Of a stretch of DNA of 64,000 nt, positions 41,974-51,316 are shown piece after piece (within the stretch, counting starts at the first letter, position 1; each line of letters starts with the position of its first letter). The position numbers were made by a program, and so were the translations under genes. The stretch is from Desulfosarcina sp. BuS5. GTDB taxonomy: Bacteria > Desulfobacterota > Desulfobacteria > Desulfobacterales > BuS5. The notes beneath the pieces were generated by a model. That model made no database searches and had not been told where the DNA came from. It saw nothing but the letters and a program-made list of their open reading frames with translations. Location: contig NZ_CP087953.1 of the NCBI RefSeq assembly GCF_028752835.1, positions 1-64,000 of the forward strand, given 5' to 3'.

Positions 41974-44211
41974 CTAAAATCCAACAACCTTCCTGCCGGA
42001 TTGCAGATTCTTGATATGAGTTTCTTCTTCGAGTGCATCAAGAAATTGAATGTGGCTCAGTCTCTTTTTTGGATAAAATGCAAGCCGGTCGCGCACGGTT
42101 TTGAAATCTCCGGGGGCCAGATTTTCGATCCGCCTGATCTGTTTTTCTATTGCTGGCTCAGGCGAGCTTTTAAGCAGCGGCTGTAGGAATTTATTGTAAA
42201 AGATTATATTCCCGTCCTGGGTCAGATATTTAAACTCAATTTTGCAGTTAAAGCGCCGGATTGATGCCTGATCCAAATCTTCAAGCTGATTAGTGGTGCA
42301 GATCAGGATGCCACGGAATCTTTCCATGCAGGTCAGAAATTCATTGGTCTGACTTGCTTCCCAGGAACGGACAGCCCGTTTGCGGCTGAAAAGGAGGGAA
42401 TCGGCTTCATCAATAATCAGGATTGCATCTTCGGCCTCGGCCTCTTCAAAGGCCAGGCGGATGTTTTTTTCCGATTCGCCGACATATTTATCAAGAATAT
42501 CGCTGAATCTTTTGCAGATAACCTCACGGTCAAGCCGCTTTCCGATATAACGGGCCAGTTCACTTTTCCCGACGCCCGGAGGTCCGTAAAAAAGCAGGTT
42601 TATATTGCTGATATTTTCTCCACCTGTGCTTCGCAGGTGTTGATCGAATGCTTCAAGCCGAAGCATAAGGGAATCAGGGTCATCTGAAATATTAAGGCCC
42701 TCCAGGGAATAACTTTTTTCAATCCGTTCATTGTTGACCGGAGGCTGCCCGTCATTAAGCAGGCTCTGGTAGGCCTCCAAGCCAAGCCTGACGGCCTTGT
42801 GAAATTCATTTTTCGGGCCGTATGCTGTTTCCCCGGCTTTTTTTACAGCAAGGTCAATTACCCCGGCATTGACATTGTACTTTTGGGCATAAGCATTTAT
42901 TTCTTCGGCATTGAAAAAACGTTTGCACTTGTTGTTTTTTATAATATTGCCCCAGAGCTGTACACGCTGGCGTTTGTTAAAGGGCTTGAAATGCAGGCTG
43001 AAAGCAAACCTCCGCAGCACGGATTTATCAATACCGTCGATGCTGTTTGTTATCCAGATTAAACGCAGCCCAGGCTGTTCCAGGAGTTCGTTCAACCAGC
43101 CCTTGTCCTGGGTTTCACCCCGTGAGAACCATGCATTATAAGTGTTCAAAAGATTATCTGCTTCATCAACAATAATCAGCGAGCCTTCCCCGGAATTGGT
43201 CATATTGATGCAGGCCATAATGGAGGAACGTCTTGATTCCGCTTTATTGTTATCTTTCCTGGCGATTTCGTAGGCCGGAATATCTAGCTCCTGCGCTAAT
43301 CGTTTGGCAAAGCTTGTTTTTCCGGTGCCGGGAGCTCCATATAAAAGCAGGTGGGTCGATGATTTCGGTTTTTGATTCATGATATTGAGGATATGTTTCA
43401 TTTTGGCATCCTCAATCATAAAATGATTTAAAGGAACAGGCGCGCGTGATACTGATGAATAAAAATTTTCTCTAAGGGGCCGCTGATTCGGATTTTGGAG
43501 AAAACAGATAAAATCATCATTAAGATTTATGCTGTATTTGTCGGTTTCAAGTATTCCGGATTTGTTTAACTGCCCGTTTAAGACGCTATTTAAAATGGAT
43601 CGATCCAGGTTGAGAATATTGTTCAAATATTTTTTGCCGGCAAACTTGATGCAGTTTAAGTGAGAATCAAAAAAGGCTTCCGGCGCTTCATAATTTTCGA
43701 TGGCAAAAAGGAATATGCAAAGTTCGATATCGGCCTTGTTCAGCTTGAACATTTCCTGTAATTTACAGATATTTTTTTCGATTTCGGATTCTCCCCTGTA
43801 TTTTAAATCCTTATTTCTTTGATTGATCAAAGCACAGATAAAATCTTTGAATTTCCGGAGCCCGGCCACAGAGAGTCTTTTCAGCATTTCCATGGCAACC
43901 CTGGCGTAATCGTCATGGTCTCCCGCTGTTTCGGCAAGCTCTTCAAGATATTCGGCATGCCGCTGGTCATCAAAAAAATCGATCAGGAAATCTCCCATAG
44001 CTTCCATTTTCGGGCCAGCTATCCAGCAGATTATTGCCATTGTCTCCAGATTAAGTATGAAATAACGCTTCAGGTGGCGTTTGAGGTATGTCAGGCACCT
44101 TCGAATTATAAAACAGTCGGTTTTATCGTAATCCGGATTAATCCCGATGATTGCCAAATTGATGCTTCCGCTGCCACCCAGCCATTGTTTTTGTAAAGAG
44201 TTTCTATTCAT
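41974..44211 (-). CDS. Protein with two AAA+ ATPase modules
   Basis: A 745-residue protein. An N-terminal helical region of about 280 residues precedes two AAA+ cassettes. D1 has Walker A LLYGAPGTGKTSFAK and Walker B SLIIVDEADNLL, with sensor WITNSIDGID. D2 has LFYGPPGVGKSELAR and AILIIDEADSLLFSR, with CTTNQLEDLD. Both modules keep arginine-finger candidates (VLRRF, SIRRF). The layout resembles p97/ClpX-like remodelling ATPases and defence-associated AAA proteins. It reads away from the WYL regulator and towards the helicase/PLD operon. A ribosome-binding site GGAGGG and a -10-like TATAAT (44244-44249) precede it. Confidence 0.8.
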   Translation of the reverse strand: MNRNSLQKQWLGGSGSINLAIIGINPDYDKTDCFIIRRCLTYLKRHLKRYFILNLETMAIICWIAGPKMEAMGDFLIDFFDDQRHAEYLEELAETAGDHDDYARVAMEMLKRLSVAGLRKFKDFICALINQRNKDLKYRGESEIEKNICKLQEMFKLNKADIELCIFLFAIENYEAPEAFFDSHLNCIKFAGKKYLNNILNLDRSILNSVLNGQLNKSGILETDKYSINLNDDFICFLQNPNQRPLRENFYSSVSRAPVPLNHFMIEDAKMKHILNIMNQKPKSSTHLLLYGAPGTGKTSFAKRLAQELDIPAYEIARKDNNKAESRRSSIMACINMTNSGEGSLIIVDEADNLLNTYNAWFSRGETQDKGWLNELLEQPGLRLIWITNSIDGIDKSVLRRFAFSLHFKPFNKRQRVQLWGNIIKNNKCKRFFNAEEINAYAQKYNVNAGVIDLAVKKAGETAYGPKNEFHKAVRLGLEAYQSLLNDGQPPVNNERIEKSYSLEGLNISDDPDSLMLRLEAFDQHLRSTGGENISNINLLFYGPPGVGKSELARYIGKRLDREVICKRFSDILDKYVGESEKNIRLAFEEAEAEDAILIIDEADSLLFSRKRAVRSWEASQTNEFLTCMERFRGILICTTNQLEDLDQASIRRFNCKIEFKYLTQDGNIIFYNKFLQPLLKSSPEPAIEKQIRRIENLAPGDFKTVRDRLAFYPKKRLSHIQFLDALEEETHIKNLQSGRKVVGF

Positions 44212-44305
44212 TTTTTGCCCTCCTTTTTTTATTGTTTAAAACTATTATAACATGCTACCATTCCATATAGCGGAACGGCTTTGCAGTTTTTTTAAAGGGT
44301 ATAAT
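44212..44305. promoter_or_regulatory. Divergent promoter region of the AAA+ operon and the WYL gene
   Basis: A 94-base gap between divergent genes. On the minus strand a perfect TATAAT (44244-44249) stands 33 bases upstream of the AAA+ start, with GGAGGG near the start codon. AAAGGG precedes ATG 44306 on the plus strand. A WYL repressor typically binds such a shared region; no operator palindrome was convincingly located. Confidence 0.5.
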
Positions 44306-45319
44306 ATGCTGAAAAAACAAAAAGTTGAACGAGATCAGGCTGGCAGGGCGATCAAACTTTTTGCAAAACTCCTGTTTGCCGGCCGGCCGCATTCACTGAC
44401 CGAACTGGCAAAAACGCTGGACTGCTCGAAACAGACTATCCTGAGGCTGGTCGATGTTATTGAAAGTTCATACAGCGTCTATGTTGAGCTGTCTAAAAAG
44501 GGAACCCGAAATTATTATCAGATAAAGAAAAACCAGCGGCTGCCGACCCTGAATTTGACGGAGAGTGAGCTCCGGACCCTGTTTATGTGCTCTGTCTTTT
44601 CCAGGCATTTGCTGGGAAATGATTTTTTTGGCGAGGCAACTCGGGCGCTGGAAAAAAGCATTGCTCAATTGCCGCTGCAAAAAGAATTTTCAGCGGAGCT
44701 TTATGGTGTCTTTGCTCCCGGAAGCATTGATTATACGCCCTACCAGAAGACGATGCGGCTCCTTGCTACGGCTATGGAGACCCAAAAAGTATGCAAGCTG
44801 ACCTATAAAAATTTAGTGGAGGCCGATTCAAAAACATTTTACATAAAACCGCTAAAAATTTTTTCAAGCAGGGATACGGTTTATCTCCATGCTCAAATGG
44901 CAAAGGCTCCCGGGAAAAAATATATAGAACCTGAATTTGACCCGCTCCTTGCGATTCACAGGATCAAGAAAATCGAAGTTACGGATCGTGTTTTTGAATT
45001 TCCTGGAGACTATAATTTTGAAAAAGTATTTAACCGGAATTTCGGGATAATCAAGAAAGAAATCTTTAAGGTGACGGTTGAATTTTCAGGATCAGCCGGG
45101 GCCTATGTTTCAGAACGGATATGGAGTCCTGACCAGAAAATTGTCAGAAAAAGAAACGGCATCCTTCAACTGACATTCAGTGCATCATCAGAGCCTGAAA
45201 CAATCGCCTGGATTCTCTCTTTTGGGAAAAGCGCTGAATTGATTAAGCCCCGCAAGCTTGTGGAAAAAATTAAAATAGAGCTTAACAGGATGGTTGACTT
45301 ATATTTTAAAAACAAGTGA
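44306..45319 (+). CDS. WYL-domain transcriptional regulator
   Basis: A 337-residue protein. The N-terminal winged helix (LFAGRPHSLTELAKTLDCSK, then QTILRLVDVIES) is followed by a WYL domain (KVCKLTYKNLVEADSKTFYI, then KPLKIFSSRDTVYLHA) and a WCX-type C-terminus. Such regulators often repress neighbouring defence operons until a nucleic-acid or nucleotide signal binds. The start is ATG 44306 behind AAAGGG; the ATG at 44252 lies upstream without a site. It is transcribed divergently from the AAA+/helicase operon, which it probably controls. Confidence 0.85.
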   Translation: MLKKQKVERDQAGRAIKLFAKLLFAGRPHSLTELAKTLDCSKQTILRLVDVIESSYSVYVELSKKGTRNYYQIKKNQRLPTLNLTESELRTLFMCSVFSRHLLGNDFFGEATRALEKSIAQLPLQKEFSAELYGVFAPGSIDYTPYQKTMRLLATAMETQKVCKLTYKNLVEADSKTFYIKPLKIFSSRDTVYLHAQMAKAPGKKYIEPEFDPLLAIHRIKKIEVTDRVFEFPGDYNFEKVFNRNFGIIKKEIFKVTVEFSGSAGAYVSERIWSPDQKIVRKRNGILQLTFSASSEPETIAWILSFGKSAELIKPRKLVEKIKIELNRMVDLYFKNK

Positions 45320-45398
45320 AATTATCTGATCACGTCTCAAAAAGAGTCACTGCTATTTACGGAATTAAACGGCTATTGGGGAAAGCACACAACCATTC

Positions 45399-45433
45399 AC
45401 TGGTGCGGACGTAAAAAGCTGCACCAGTTTTTT
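45399..45433 (+). terminator. Rho-independent terminator after the WYL gene (or attC-like site)
   Basis: Stem ACTGGTGC / GCACCAGT followed by six T. Longer imperfect pairing (AACGGCTA near 45368 with TTAGCCGTTAA near 45435) makes the whole 45361-45447 region attC-like, but no matching core was found after the next gene. Confidence 0.6.
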
Positions 45434-45470
45434 CCTTAGCCGTTAATCAGTATCAACACAGGAATATACA

Positions 45471-45818
45471 ATGTATAGTTGTTTTTTTGATAATTATGAT
45501 TCATCGAAAAAATATTCACATTCACAAATTCAGGAAATAATTGAATCCAGAAGAAACGTTCTGTGTTTTTATGCGAAAAAAATCGGAAAGAAACGATGTG
45601 CATTAGGCTTAAATTTTGATGAATATGATCAGAGCGATGGTGCCGTACCTTTGCATATATTATTGGATGATGACGTGCGGGCATTATCTCTTACACAAGG
45701 TAAAAAAATCCTGAAGACTTTCAAAAAATCTCAAGTTGGGAAAGATGTAATCGTTATTTATGCTGCACAAAATTGCAAAGGATGGTTTAAAATGAGATTC
45801 GAATTAGGGCCCAATTAA
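45471..45818 (+). CDS. Hypothetical protein
   Basis: A 115-residue soluble protein with AGGAATATACA before its ATG. It starts YSCFFDNYDSSKKYSHSQI and contains LLDDDVRALSLTQGKKILKT. I do not recognise the family. It has no membrane segment. The closing segment GWFKMRFEL could be a beta hairpin. It stands alone after the terminator. Confidence 0.55.
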   Translation: MYSCFFDNYDSSKKYSHSQIQEIIESRRNVLCFYAKKIGKKRCALGLNFDEYDQSDGAVPLHILLDDDVRALSLTQGKKILKTFKKSQVGKDVIVIYAAQNCKGWFKMRFELGPN

Positions 45819-46031
45819 AACATAGCTGCGTTTTGACGCAATAAAAATTCCTAAAAGCAGAATAGCGCTGGGACAAAACGCTCACTGAATCGGAAAGTCC
45901 TTCATTACATCGGGTCATCTTGCATAAAGGTACGAAACGCAACATAGGAATTAGGGTACCACGGACATTTATGCGTAAACCTGAATCTTCCACATAGCCC
46001 TTTTTTATAGTTATAACCAATTGAAAACAAA
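45819..46031. other. Non-coding spacer
   Basis: No gene is supported. It holds short inverted arms AATTCCTA (about 45847) and TAGGAATT (about 45949), about 100 bases apart. Confidence 0.35.
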
Positions 46032-46235
46032 CTATTTTACTATTTTATTTGTGTAGTGACAACTGGTTTTTATTTTTTCCAATGCAAAGATTTTCCAAAG
46101 CTTTTTTTGAACAGCAATCCTTTCAGTAATTTTACGTTCCGCATCTGTAGAACTATAAACCCTTATAACTTCCTGGATATCTGTTAATTCATCTTTCAGG
46201 ACAGTTGTACTCTTTTTTATATCCTTTCTGTTCGG
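46032..46235 (-). pseudogene. Start-less coding fragment
   Basis: A frame of 67 codons on the minus strand, without a usable start, reads DELTDIQEVIRVYSSTDAER and ends TSCHYTNKIVK. The composition is protein-like, with charged helices. The family is not recognised. It is probably the remnant of a gene next to umuC. Confidence 0.3.
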
Positions 46236-46313
46236 TCATCCATTGCAGATATACTGCTATTCAACTGAAATTATAAAATTTTATGCCTTTAATTCCAGAG
46301 CAACACTACTTAC

Positions 46314-47366
46314 TCATGACACTTTAAGCAGCTGATCCCAATTTGTTGTATATAAAGGTGAACGTCTCTTAAATACGGTTTTCCACCTTTGGTTGAGGGT
46401 TATACCTGCTGCTGCGTATTTTAAAGTATCTGAGCCCATTTTTTTATTTATCTCGTCCAAAGTCTGCATGAGCTGTTTTGAACGTTTGAAATCTATGCAA
46501 TGAAAAAGATTTGTTTGTATTGGGCTTTCAGGGACTAAATGTCTGAACATGACACCTGCCTTTTTGTACAAGCGCCCTTTTCTGAAAATCGCTTCAATGC
46601 CCTTATGTGCATAATGGATAAGCTCAGAAGTATCGTTGCTTGCAACAGGAAGCTTTATAGTTTCAACATTGACATAATAATTTTCTTTTTTAAAACGATT
46701 GGTCATAAGGAAAACCATTAGTGCTCCCGCAACAGAATGTTCTTTTCTCAACTTTTCACCCCCAAGAGACGCATAAGCAGCGACAGCCTCTTTCAGGTCA
46801 CTCAAGGACTCTATTGAATTTTTGAATGTTCTGGATACAGTTATGCCTTTCTTTGGGGGTGGAAAGTGTTCCAAAGTATAACAGGAAATCCCTCTTAGTT
46901 CCTGAAGCAGCCGGATTCCCGTAATGCCCATTTTTTTCTTTATAAAGTTGTCATCAGAATCACGCAGTTGCAGGGCATTATGAATGCCATAATTGTTCAA
47001 AAACTTGGAATAACTGCGTCCTATACCCCAAACATCTCCAACGTCTGTTATCTCAAGCGCCCTGTTTTGATAATGTGAAGCGGTTAAATTCAAAACACCC
47101 TCTGCCTTTACAGATTTTTTAGCGATCTTGTTTGCGATTTTAGCAAGGGTTTTGGTTTCAGCAATGCCAATAGAAACAGGAATGCCTGTCCATTGTTTTA
47201 TTGTAGATCGAACTTTGTGTCCATAATCAGTCAAATCGTATCGTTTGAACTGAGACATGTCCAGGAATGCTTCATCAATGGAATAAATTTCAATATCAGT
47301 GGTAAATCCGGAAAGGGTGTTCATTATTCTTTGTGACATGTTGGGTATTTTTGACCAACGCCGCAA
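46314..47366 (-). pseudogene. umuC: UmuC-like translesion polymerase, N-terminus lost at a transposon
   Basis: About 345 residues of a Y-family polymerase V-type protein: EIYSIDEAFLDM (palm acidic residues), PVSIGIAETKTLAKIANKIA, DVWGIGRSYSKFLNNYGI (helix-hairpin-helix) and the little finger with FLMTNRF. UmuC is normally about 420 residues; the first 90 or so, with the first catalytic Asp, are missing. The apparent start TTG 47366 lies inside the Tn3-family terminal repeat, and native sequence begins near MSQRIMNTL. It is therefore a transposon-truncated pseudogene. The missing 5' part is not on the other side of the transposon. Confidence 0.85.
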
Positions 47367-47385
47367 AAAGGTAAAATAAGGAATT

Positions 47386-50300
47386 TCAGTTCAAATATCT
47401 GGAGCCTTCTGTCAGATGAATCCCCATTGATTTCTCATCAAGATTGTTAATGATTTCTGATATATTTATAAAACTCGCTTTCCTGTGAAATTCATATACT
47501 CCGTATAGGTTTATATGCCTCCATGCTACCGGCGAGATTGCTTTTATAAAATCGGTCTCAGCCATATCATTCGCTTCTTTCTTCTTGAGTAATTCCGAAA
47601 GAATATATGCATTATAGAAAATGATAGCATTGGTGATAAGCCGGGTACATTCACTCCATATCTGCTGTTCCAGTTCTGTTTTCACACGGAATTTTCCAAA
47701 GAATGCGTAAAAGACAGCCTTCCTGAGCTTGTTGTAGGCTTCGCCTCGGTTCAGGGCCTTTTGAACATTGCGTCTAAGCTCTATAGAATCAACGTACTTA
47801 AGGATATAAAGTGTTTTTACAATATTATCCAGTTCCCAAAGAGCTTTTTTGGTTCTGTTCTTTCGTGCATAAGAACTTAGTTTCCTGATAATGGTACTTT
47901 GTGTCGAAGATTTGAAACCGAGAGAGACAAAGATTTTCAAAATGTTTTCCCACTCTTCCTTGATGAGCTTGGCGTTAATTTTACGAATGGGTTTGAGCAG
48001 ATAATCTCCGTACTGCTTTGGATTCTTAAAGCCATATATCATTTTGGACCTACTACCGAGTTTGGCGTAACGTGGTGCGAACATATGCCCGAAAACATGG
48101 AGAAGGATAAAATTTACTTGATTCGTACCATGGGTATCTGTTGAATGCCGGTCGGAAATGATTTCTGATGAGTTATTGAAGAGTAGATCAAAAACGTAAT
48201 GGCTTTCGTGTTCGTTGGCCCCAATAATTTTGGCATTCACGGGAATATGATTTGCTACCATAGTGTAAGCTGATATTCCTTTCTTCAGGCCAAAGTATTT
48301 GGGGGAGTACCGGGAGTTGATGGTGTTAAATTGAGTTTCATATTTTTGTCCATCACTGCTGGAATGAATGGTTTCTTCTCTGATATTGAAATATTTAAAA
48401 ACTGGCAACGTGGCCATAACATTACTAATTTTGTCATTGGCCTTTTTAAGAGTTTCGAGCCTTATGAAGTTGTTAGCAGTGGGCACAATCTCTTGATAGT
48501 TCATATCAGAAATTTCAGCCATTTTGGAAAGACCAATATTGGTACCAAAGGCGACAATGCCGGCAATAATCCTGTGATCTTCGATCTCATTTTTAACATA
48601 TCTGTCCAAGATATGAGTGAAAGAAGATATAAAGTCGCAGTGCTCATCAACAAAATAAAGCAAATCGTTAACTCCTATTTGGCGAAATTGCTCATAGATA
48701 AGATTGTTTACGGACTCTTCTTCCTTTTTGTACGGAAGGCTCCACTTGATATTATCCCCCTTCCCGGTGATCTTGATGTCCTTATTTTTCCCTTCCTTTA
48801 TTCGTACGTTGACGGCTTCCAGGGAGCTCTCAAGTTCTTCTTCAAAAGAAGCCAATATGTCATCAATCGACATCTGCAAAAAGGGAATATCGAGATCCTT
48901 AATCAATTGTTCCTTGTTCTTCTCCCAGTATTCATTATCAACGAGATCATCCTCAAAACTCTTAAAATTCAGACTGTTCCTTATGAATATCTCTCCTGCA
49001 TCAAGACGATTTTTTAAGAGGCGATAAACCAAAAACTCATACTTGTCGCCATTTATCGCTTTTATCTTACGTTTCTTTCCTTTTCTTTTAACTTCCCGTG
49101 ATTCGAAGATGTAGCGTTTTATTTTTTTGGGGATAAACTCCTGTGGAAAATTTTGCTTTTTGATCTGGCTTAAACTTTTCTTCTTAAGAAATGAATCTTT
49201 GAGAAAAGTTGCAGCTTCAAGAAGTGGATCTTCTTCGATCTGGCTCTTAAATTCAAGATTTAGAAAGAGTGGTCTAATATTCTTCTTAAATTTCGAAGAT
49301 TCGGCCACATAATGATTCCATTCATAGTCGGCGACATCAATCTTTGTTTTGGAGATGAATTTGGAAAGAAAAGGTATTTTGTCTTTTTCCAGAATGGAGA
49401 AGGCTATTTCCTGTATGTCTTCAAATGTCGTATCCTTCGGGATATTATCATTTATGTATAATTCTATGAGCCGCCCTGCCTCTTTGACATATTTGTTCCC
49501 CTCAACTGTGTATTCATATACTTTTTTTTTGGCGATCTGCTTTGCGTTGGCAAGAAATTGGCTCACGTAATAGAGGAAGGTTTTGGTCAAATTGTCATTA
49601 ATTTTCTGGTACCGGATAAATATGAAGCAGAGCAGATATAAGTAAGCCGTCTCCCTGTTGATTCGCTTCATCTTTTGAACGGTATAATACTCTACCAATG
49701 AGGCATAATATTTGATGTTTTCGTTTGAGATCCTGACATTAGGCAAAAACTCTTCTGCTAGATTATAGACAGACTTGAGGACTTCTAATTTCTTGATTTC
49801 TTGAGATATTTCTTTATAGCTGAAGTCCTTCGGCTCTTTTTTCAATAGAGTAAGTTCATAAAGCCCACCTTCCTCAGCACTTAGAATTTTTTCAAAGGCT
49901 TCGTAATTCTCTTCAGAAATATATTGAGAAATCGCCGTTACAAGGCGGGTCATTTCGGTCGTAAGCGCTTTCCCAACAATATTCTGCATAACACTGTAGC
50001 CGGGAATGACGACACGATGAGTTTCCAAGTAACTAAGCAATTCACGAAAAATATAGATAGGTTTAGAGTGAATGGACACAAAAAAATTGGCTTTCTCCTC
50101 CAATTTCTCTCTGGTCTCTTCTGTCGCAACACGATATCTATGCAGTTCTAAAATTTGCCTCTGTTGACTCAAGCGAGTGGGCTTTGACACTTCGATGTCC
50201 CTTAACTCATGACCATGGCGATAGAAATATTTGTGCGGGATATACTCAATGTCCTCTTCAACCTCACGGTAAGAGAAAACAAAAAACATTTTCTTTGCCT

Positions 50301-50490
50301 TGAAATACCCTAACTGCAATATGAAGTAAATTTTTGACCGGATTGATCGTAGAGAACTTAATACATTTTCTTCTGCCCGACTGAGTGCAAAATACTTTGC
50401 CCTTTCCTCAACATTAAATTCGGGTAGGCCATACAACTCTTTAATCTCACTATCGGTGAGTATTTTTAGCCTTTTCCCGGGATCAGCCAT
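47386..50490 (-). CDS. tnpA: Tn3-family transposase
   Basis: A 1,034-residue DDE transposase of Tn3 length. The N-terminal DNA-binding region begins DSEIKELYGLPEFNVEERAK. The catalytic region includes ISDRHSTDTHGTNQ, GSRSKMIYGF, and the C-terminal segment with AVFYAFFGKFRVKTELEQQI. It cuts and joins transposon ends during replicative transposition. The stop codon sits against the left terminal repeat. The frame is intact, so the element could still be active. Confidence 0.92.
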   Translation of the reverse strand: MADPGKRLKILTDSEIKELYGLPEFNVEERAKYFALSRAEENVLSSLRSIRSKIYFILQLGYFKAKKMFFVFSYREVEEDIEYIPHKYFYRHGHELRDIEVSKPTRLSQQRQILELHRYRVATEETREKLEEKANFFVSIHSKPIYIFRELLSYLETHRVVIPGYSVMQNIVGKALTTEMTRLVTAISQYISEENYEAFEKILSAEEGGLYELTLLKKEPKDFSYKEISQEIKKLEVLKSVYNLAEEFLPNVRISNENIKYYASLVEYYTVQKMKRINRETAYLYLLCFIFIRYQKINDNLTKTFLYYVSQFLANAKQIAKKKVYEYTVEGNKYVKEAGRLIELYINDNIPKDTTFEDIQEIAFSILEKDKIPFLSKFISKTKIDVADYEWNHYVAESSKFKKNIRPLFLNLEFKSQIEEDPLLEAATFLKDSFLKKKSLSQIKKQNFPQEFIPKKIKRYIFESREVKRKGKKRKIKAINGDKYEFLVYRLLKNRLDAGEIFIRNSLNFKSFEDDLVDNEYWEKNKEQLIKDLDIPFLQMSIDDILASFEEELESSLEAVNVRIKEGKNKDIKITGKGDNIKWSLPYKKEEESVNNLIYEQFRQIGVNDLLYFVDEHCDFISSFTHILDRYVKNEIEDHRIIAGIVAFGTNIGLSKMAEISDMNYQEIVPTANNFIRLETLKKANDKISNVMATLPVFKYFNIREETIHSSSDGQKYETQFNTINSRYSPKYFGLKKGISAYTMVANHIPVNAKIIGANEHESHYVFDLLFNNSSEIISDRHSTDTHGTNQVNFILLHVFGHMFAPRYAKLGSRSKMIYGFKNPKQYGDYLLKPIRKINAKLIKEEWENILKIFVSLGFKSSTQSTIIRKLSSYARKNRTKKALWELDNIVKTLYILKYVDSIELRRNVQKALNRGEAYNKLRKAVFYAFFGKFRVKTELEQQIWSECTRLITNAIIFYNAYILSELLKKKEANDMAETDFIKAISPVAWRHINLYGVYEFHRKASFINISEIINNLDEKSMGIHLTEGSRYLN

Positions 50491-50650
50491 AGGTGGTCCT
50501 GTTTTCTTAAAAACGGTCGTTTTTGATAAAAGATTTATCTTTGGCCAAGAACACCTTCAAAATGTCCATTTTTATTCTCAAAAAGGTTTCTTGAAATATA
50601 TTTCTCAATTTACTATAATAAAAACGAGTTTTGAGAAAGGATAAAATTCC
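50491..50650. promoter_or_regulatory. res-like resolution site and divergent promoters
   Basis: A 160-base gap between tnpA and tnpR with inversely repeated TTCTCAAAA (about 50574) and TTTTGAGAA (50630) and further TTTCT/AGAAA half-sites. This fits the subsites bound by the adjacent resolvase, which also represses both genes in Tn3 relatives. Confidence 0.6.
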
Positions 50651-51208
50651 ATGTTGATAGGTTATGCCCGTGTCTCTTCAGAAGATCAAAATCTGGATTT
50701 GCAATTTGATGCCTTAAAAAAAGCAGGCTGTTCGAGAATGTTTTCAGACAAATTATCGGGTATACACAAAATGAGACCCGGGCTAGACGATGCGCTTTCC
50801 CATCTGCGATCAAGCGATACGTTTGTGATCTGGAAGCTTGATCGATTGGGGCGCAATTTAAAGGGACTAATAGACTTGGTGGGAAAGCTTGAGGAGGACG
50901 GTATTCACTTTCAGAGCATTACCGATGGAATTGATACCACCTCGCCAGCGGGCAGGTTTTTTTTTCACGTAATGGCCTCCCTTGCTCAGATGGAGCGGGA
51001 GCTGCTAATAGAGCGGACCAAAGCAGGGTTAATGGCTGCAAAGAAACGAGGCCGGGTGGGGGGACGCCGACGCACAATGACTCCAAGTAAAGTCGAAGCG
51101 GCTAAAAAGCTTTTGGCTGAAAGAATGCCACCTCGGGAGGTTGCACAAAATTTAGGGGTATCAATTCCCACCCTTTACCGGTGGTGTCCAGCTTCAGAAA
51201 GAGCTTAG
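50651..51208 (+). CDS. tnpR: Serine recombinase (resolvase)
   Basis: A 185-residue resolvase/invertase. The N-terminal catalytic motif is GYARVSSEDQNLDLQ, with the nucleophilic Ser at residue 9-10 after ARV. It has KLDRLGRNLKGLIDLV, then LAQMERELLIERTKAG and a C-terminal helix-turn-helix (PPREVAQNLGVSIPTLYRW). It resolves Tn3 cointegrates at res. It is divergent from tnpA with a typical spacing. Confidence 0.93.
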   Translation: MLIGYARVSSEDQNLDLQFDALKKAGCSRMFSDKLSGIHKMRPGLDDALSHLRSSDTFVIWKLDRLGRNLKGLIDLVGKLEEDGIHFQSITDGIDTTSPAGRFFFHVMASLAQMERELLIERTKAGLMAAKKRGRVGGRRRTMTPSKVEAAKKLLAERMPPREVAQNLGVSIPTLYRWCPASERA

Positions 51209-51316
51209 CTGGATTATAGTGCCAGTCATATGACCGGAACGATAGCAAGGACTTACCAACTATCAATTAGGGAATTTTGACCATAAATTCCTTATTTTAC
51301 CTTTTTGCGGCGTTGG

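Noticed and set aside
48331-49017. A 228-codon open frame on the plus strand
   Set aside because: It lies antisense inside the Tn3 transposase, whose protein is clearly conserved; it has no ribosome-binding site or family resemblance.
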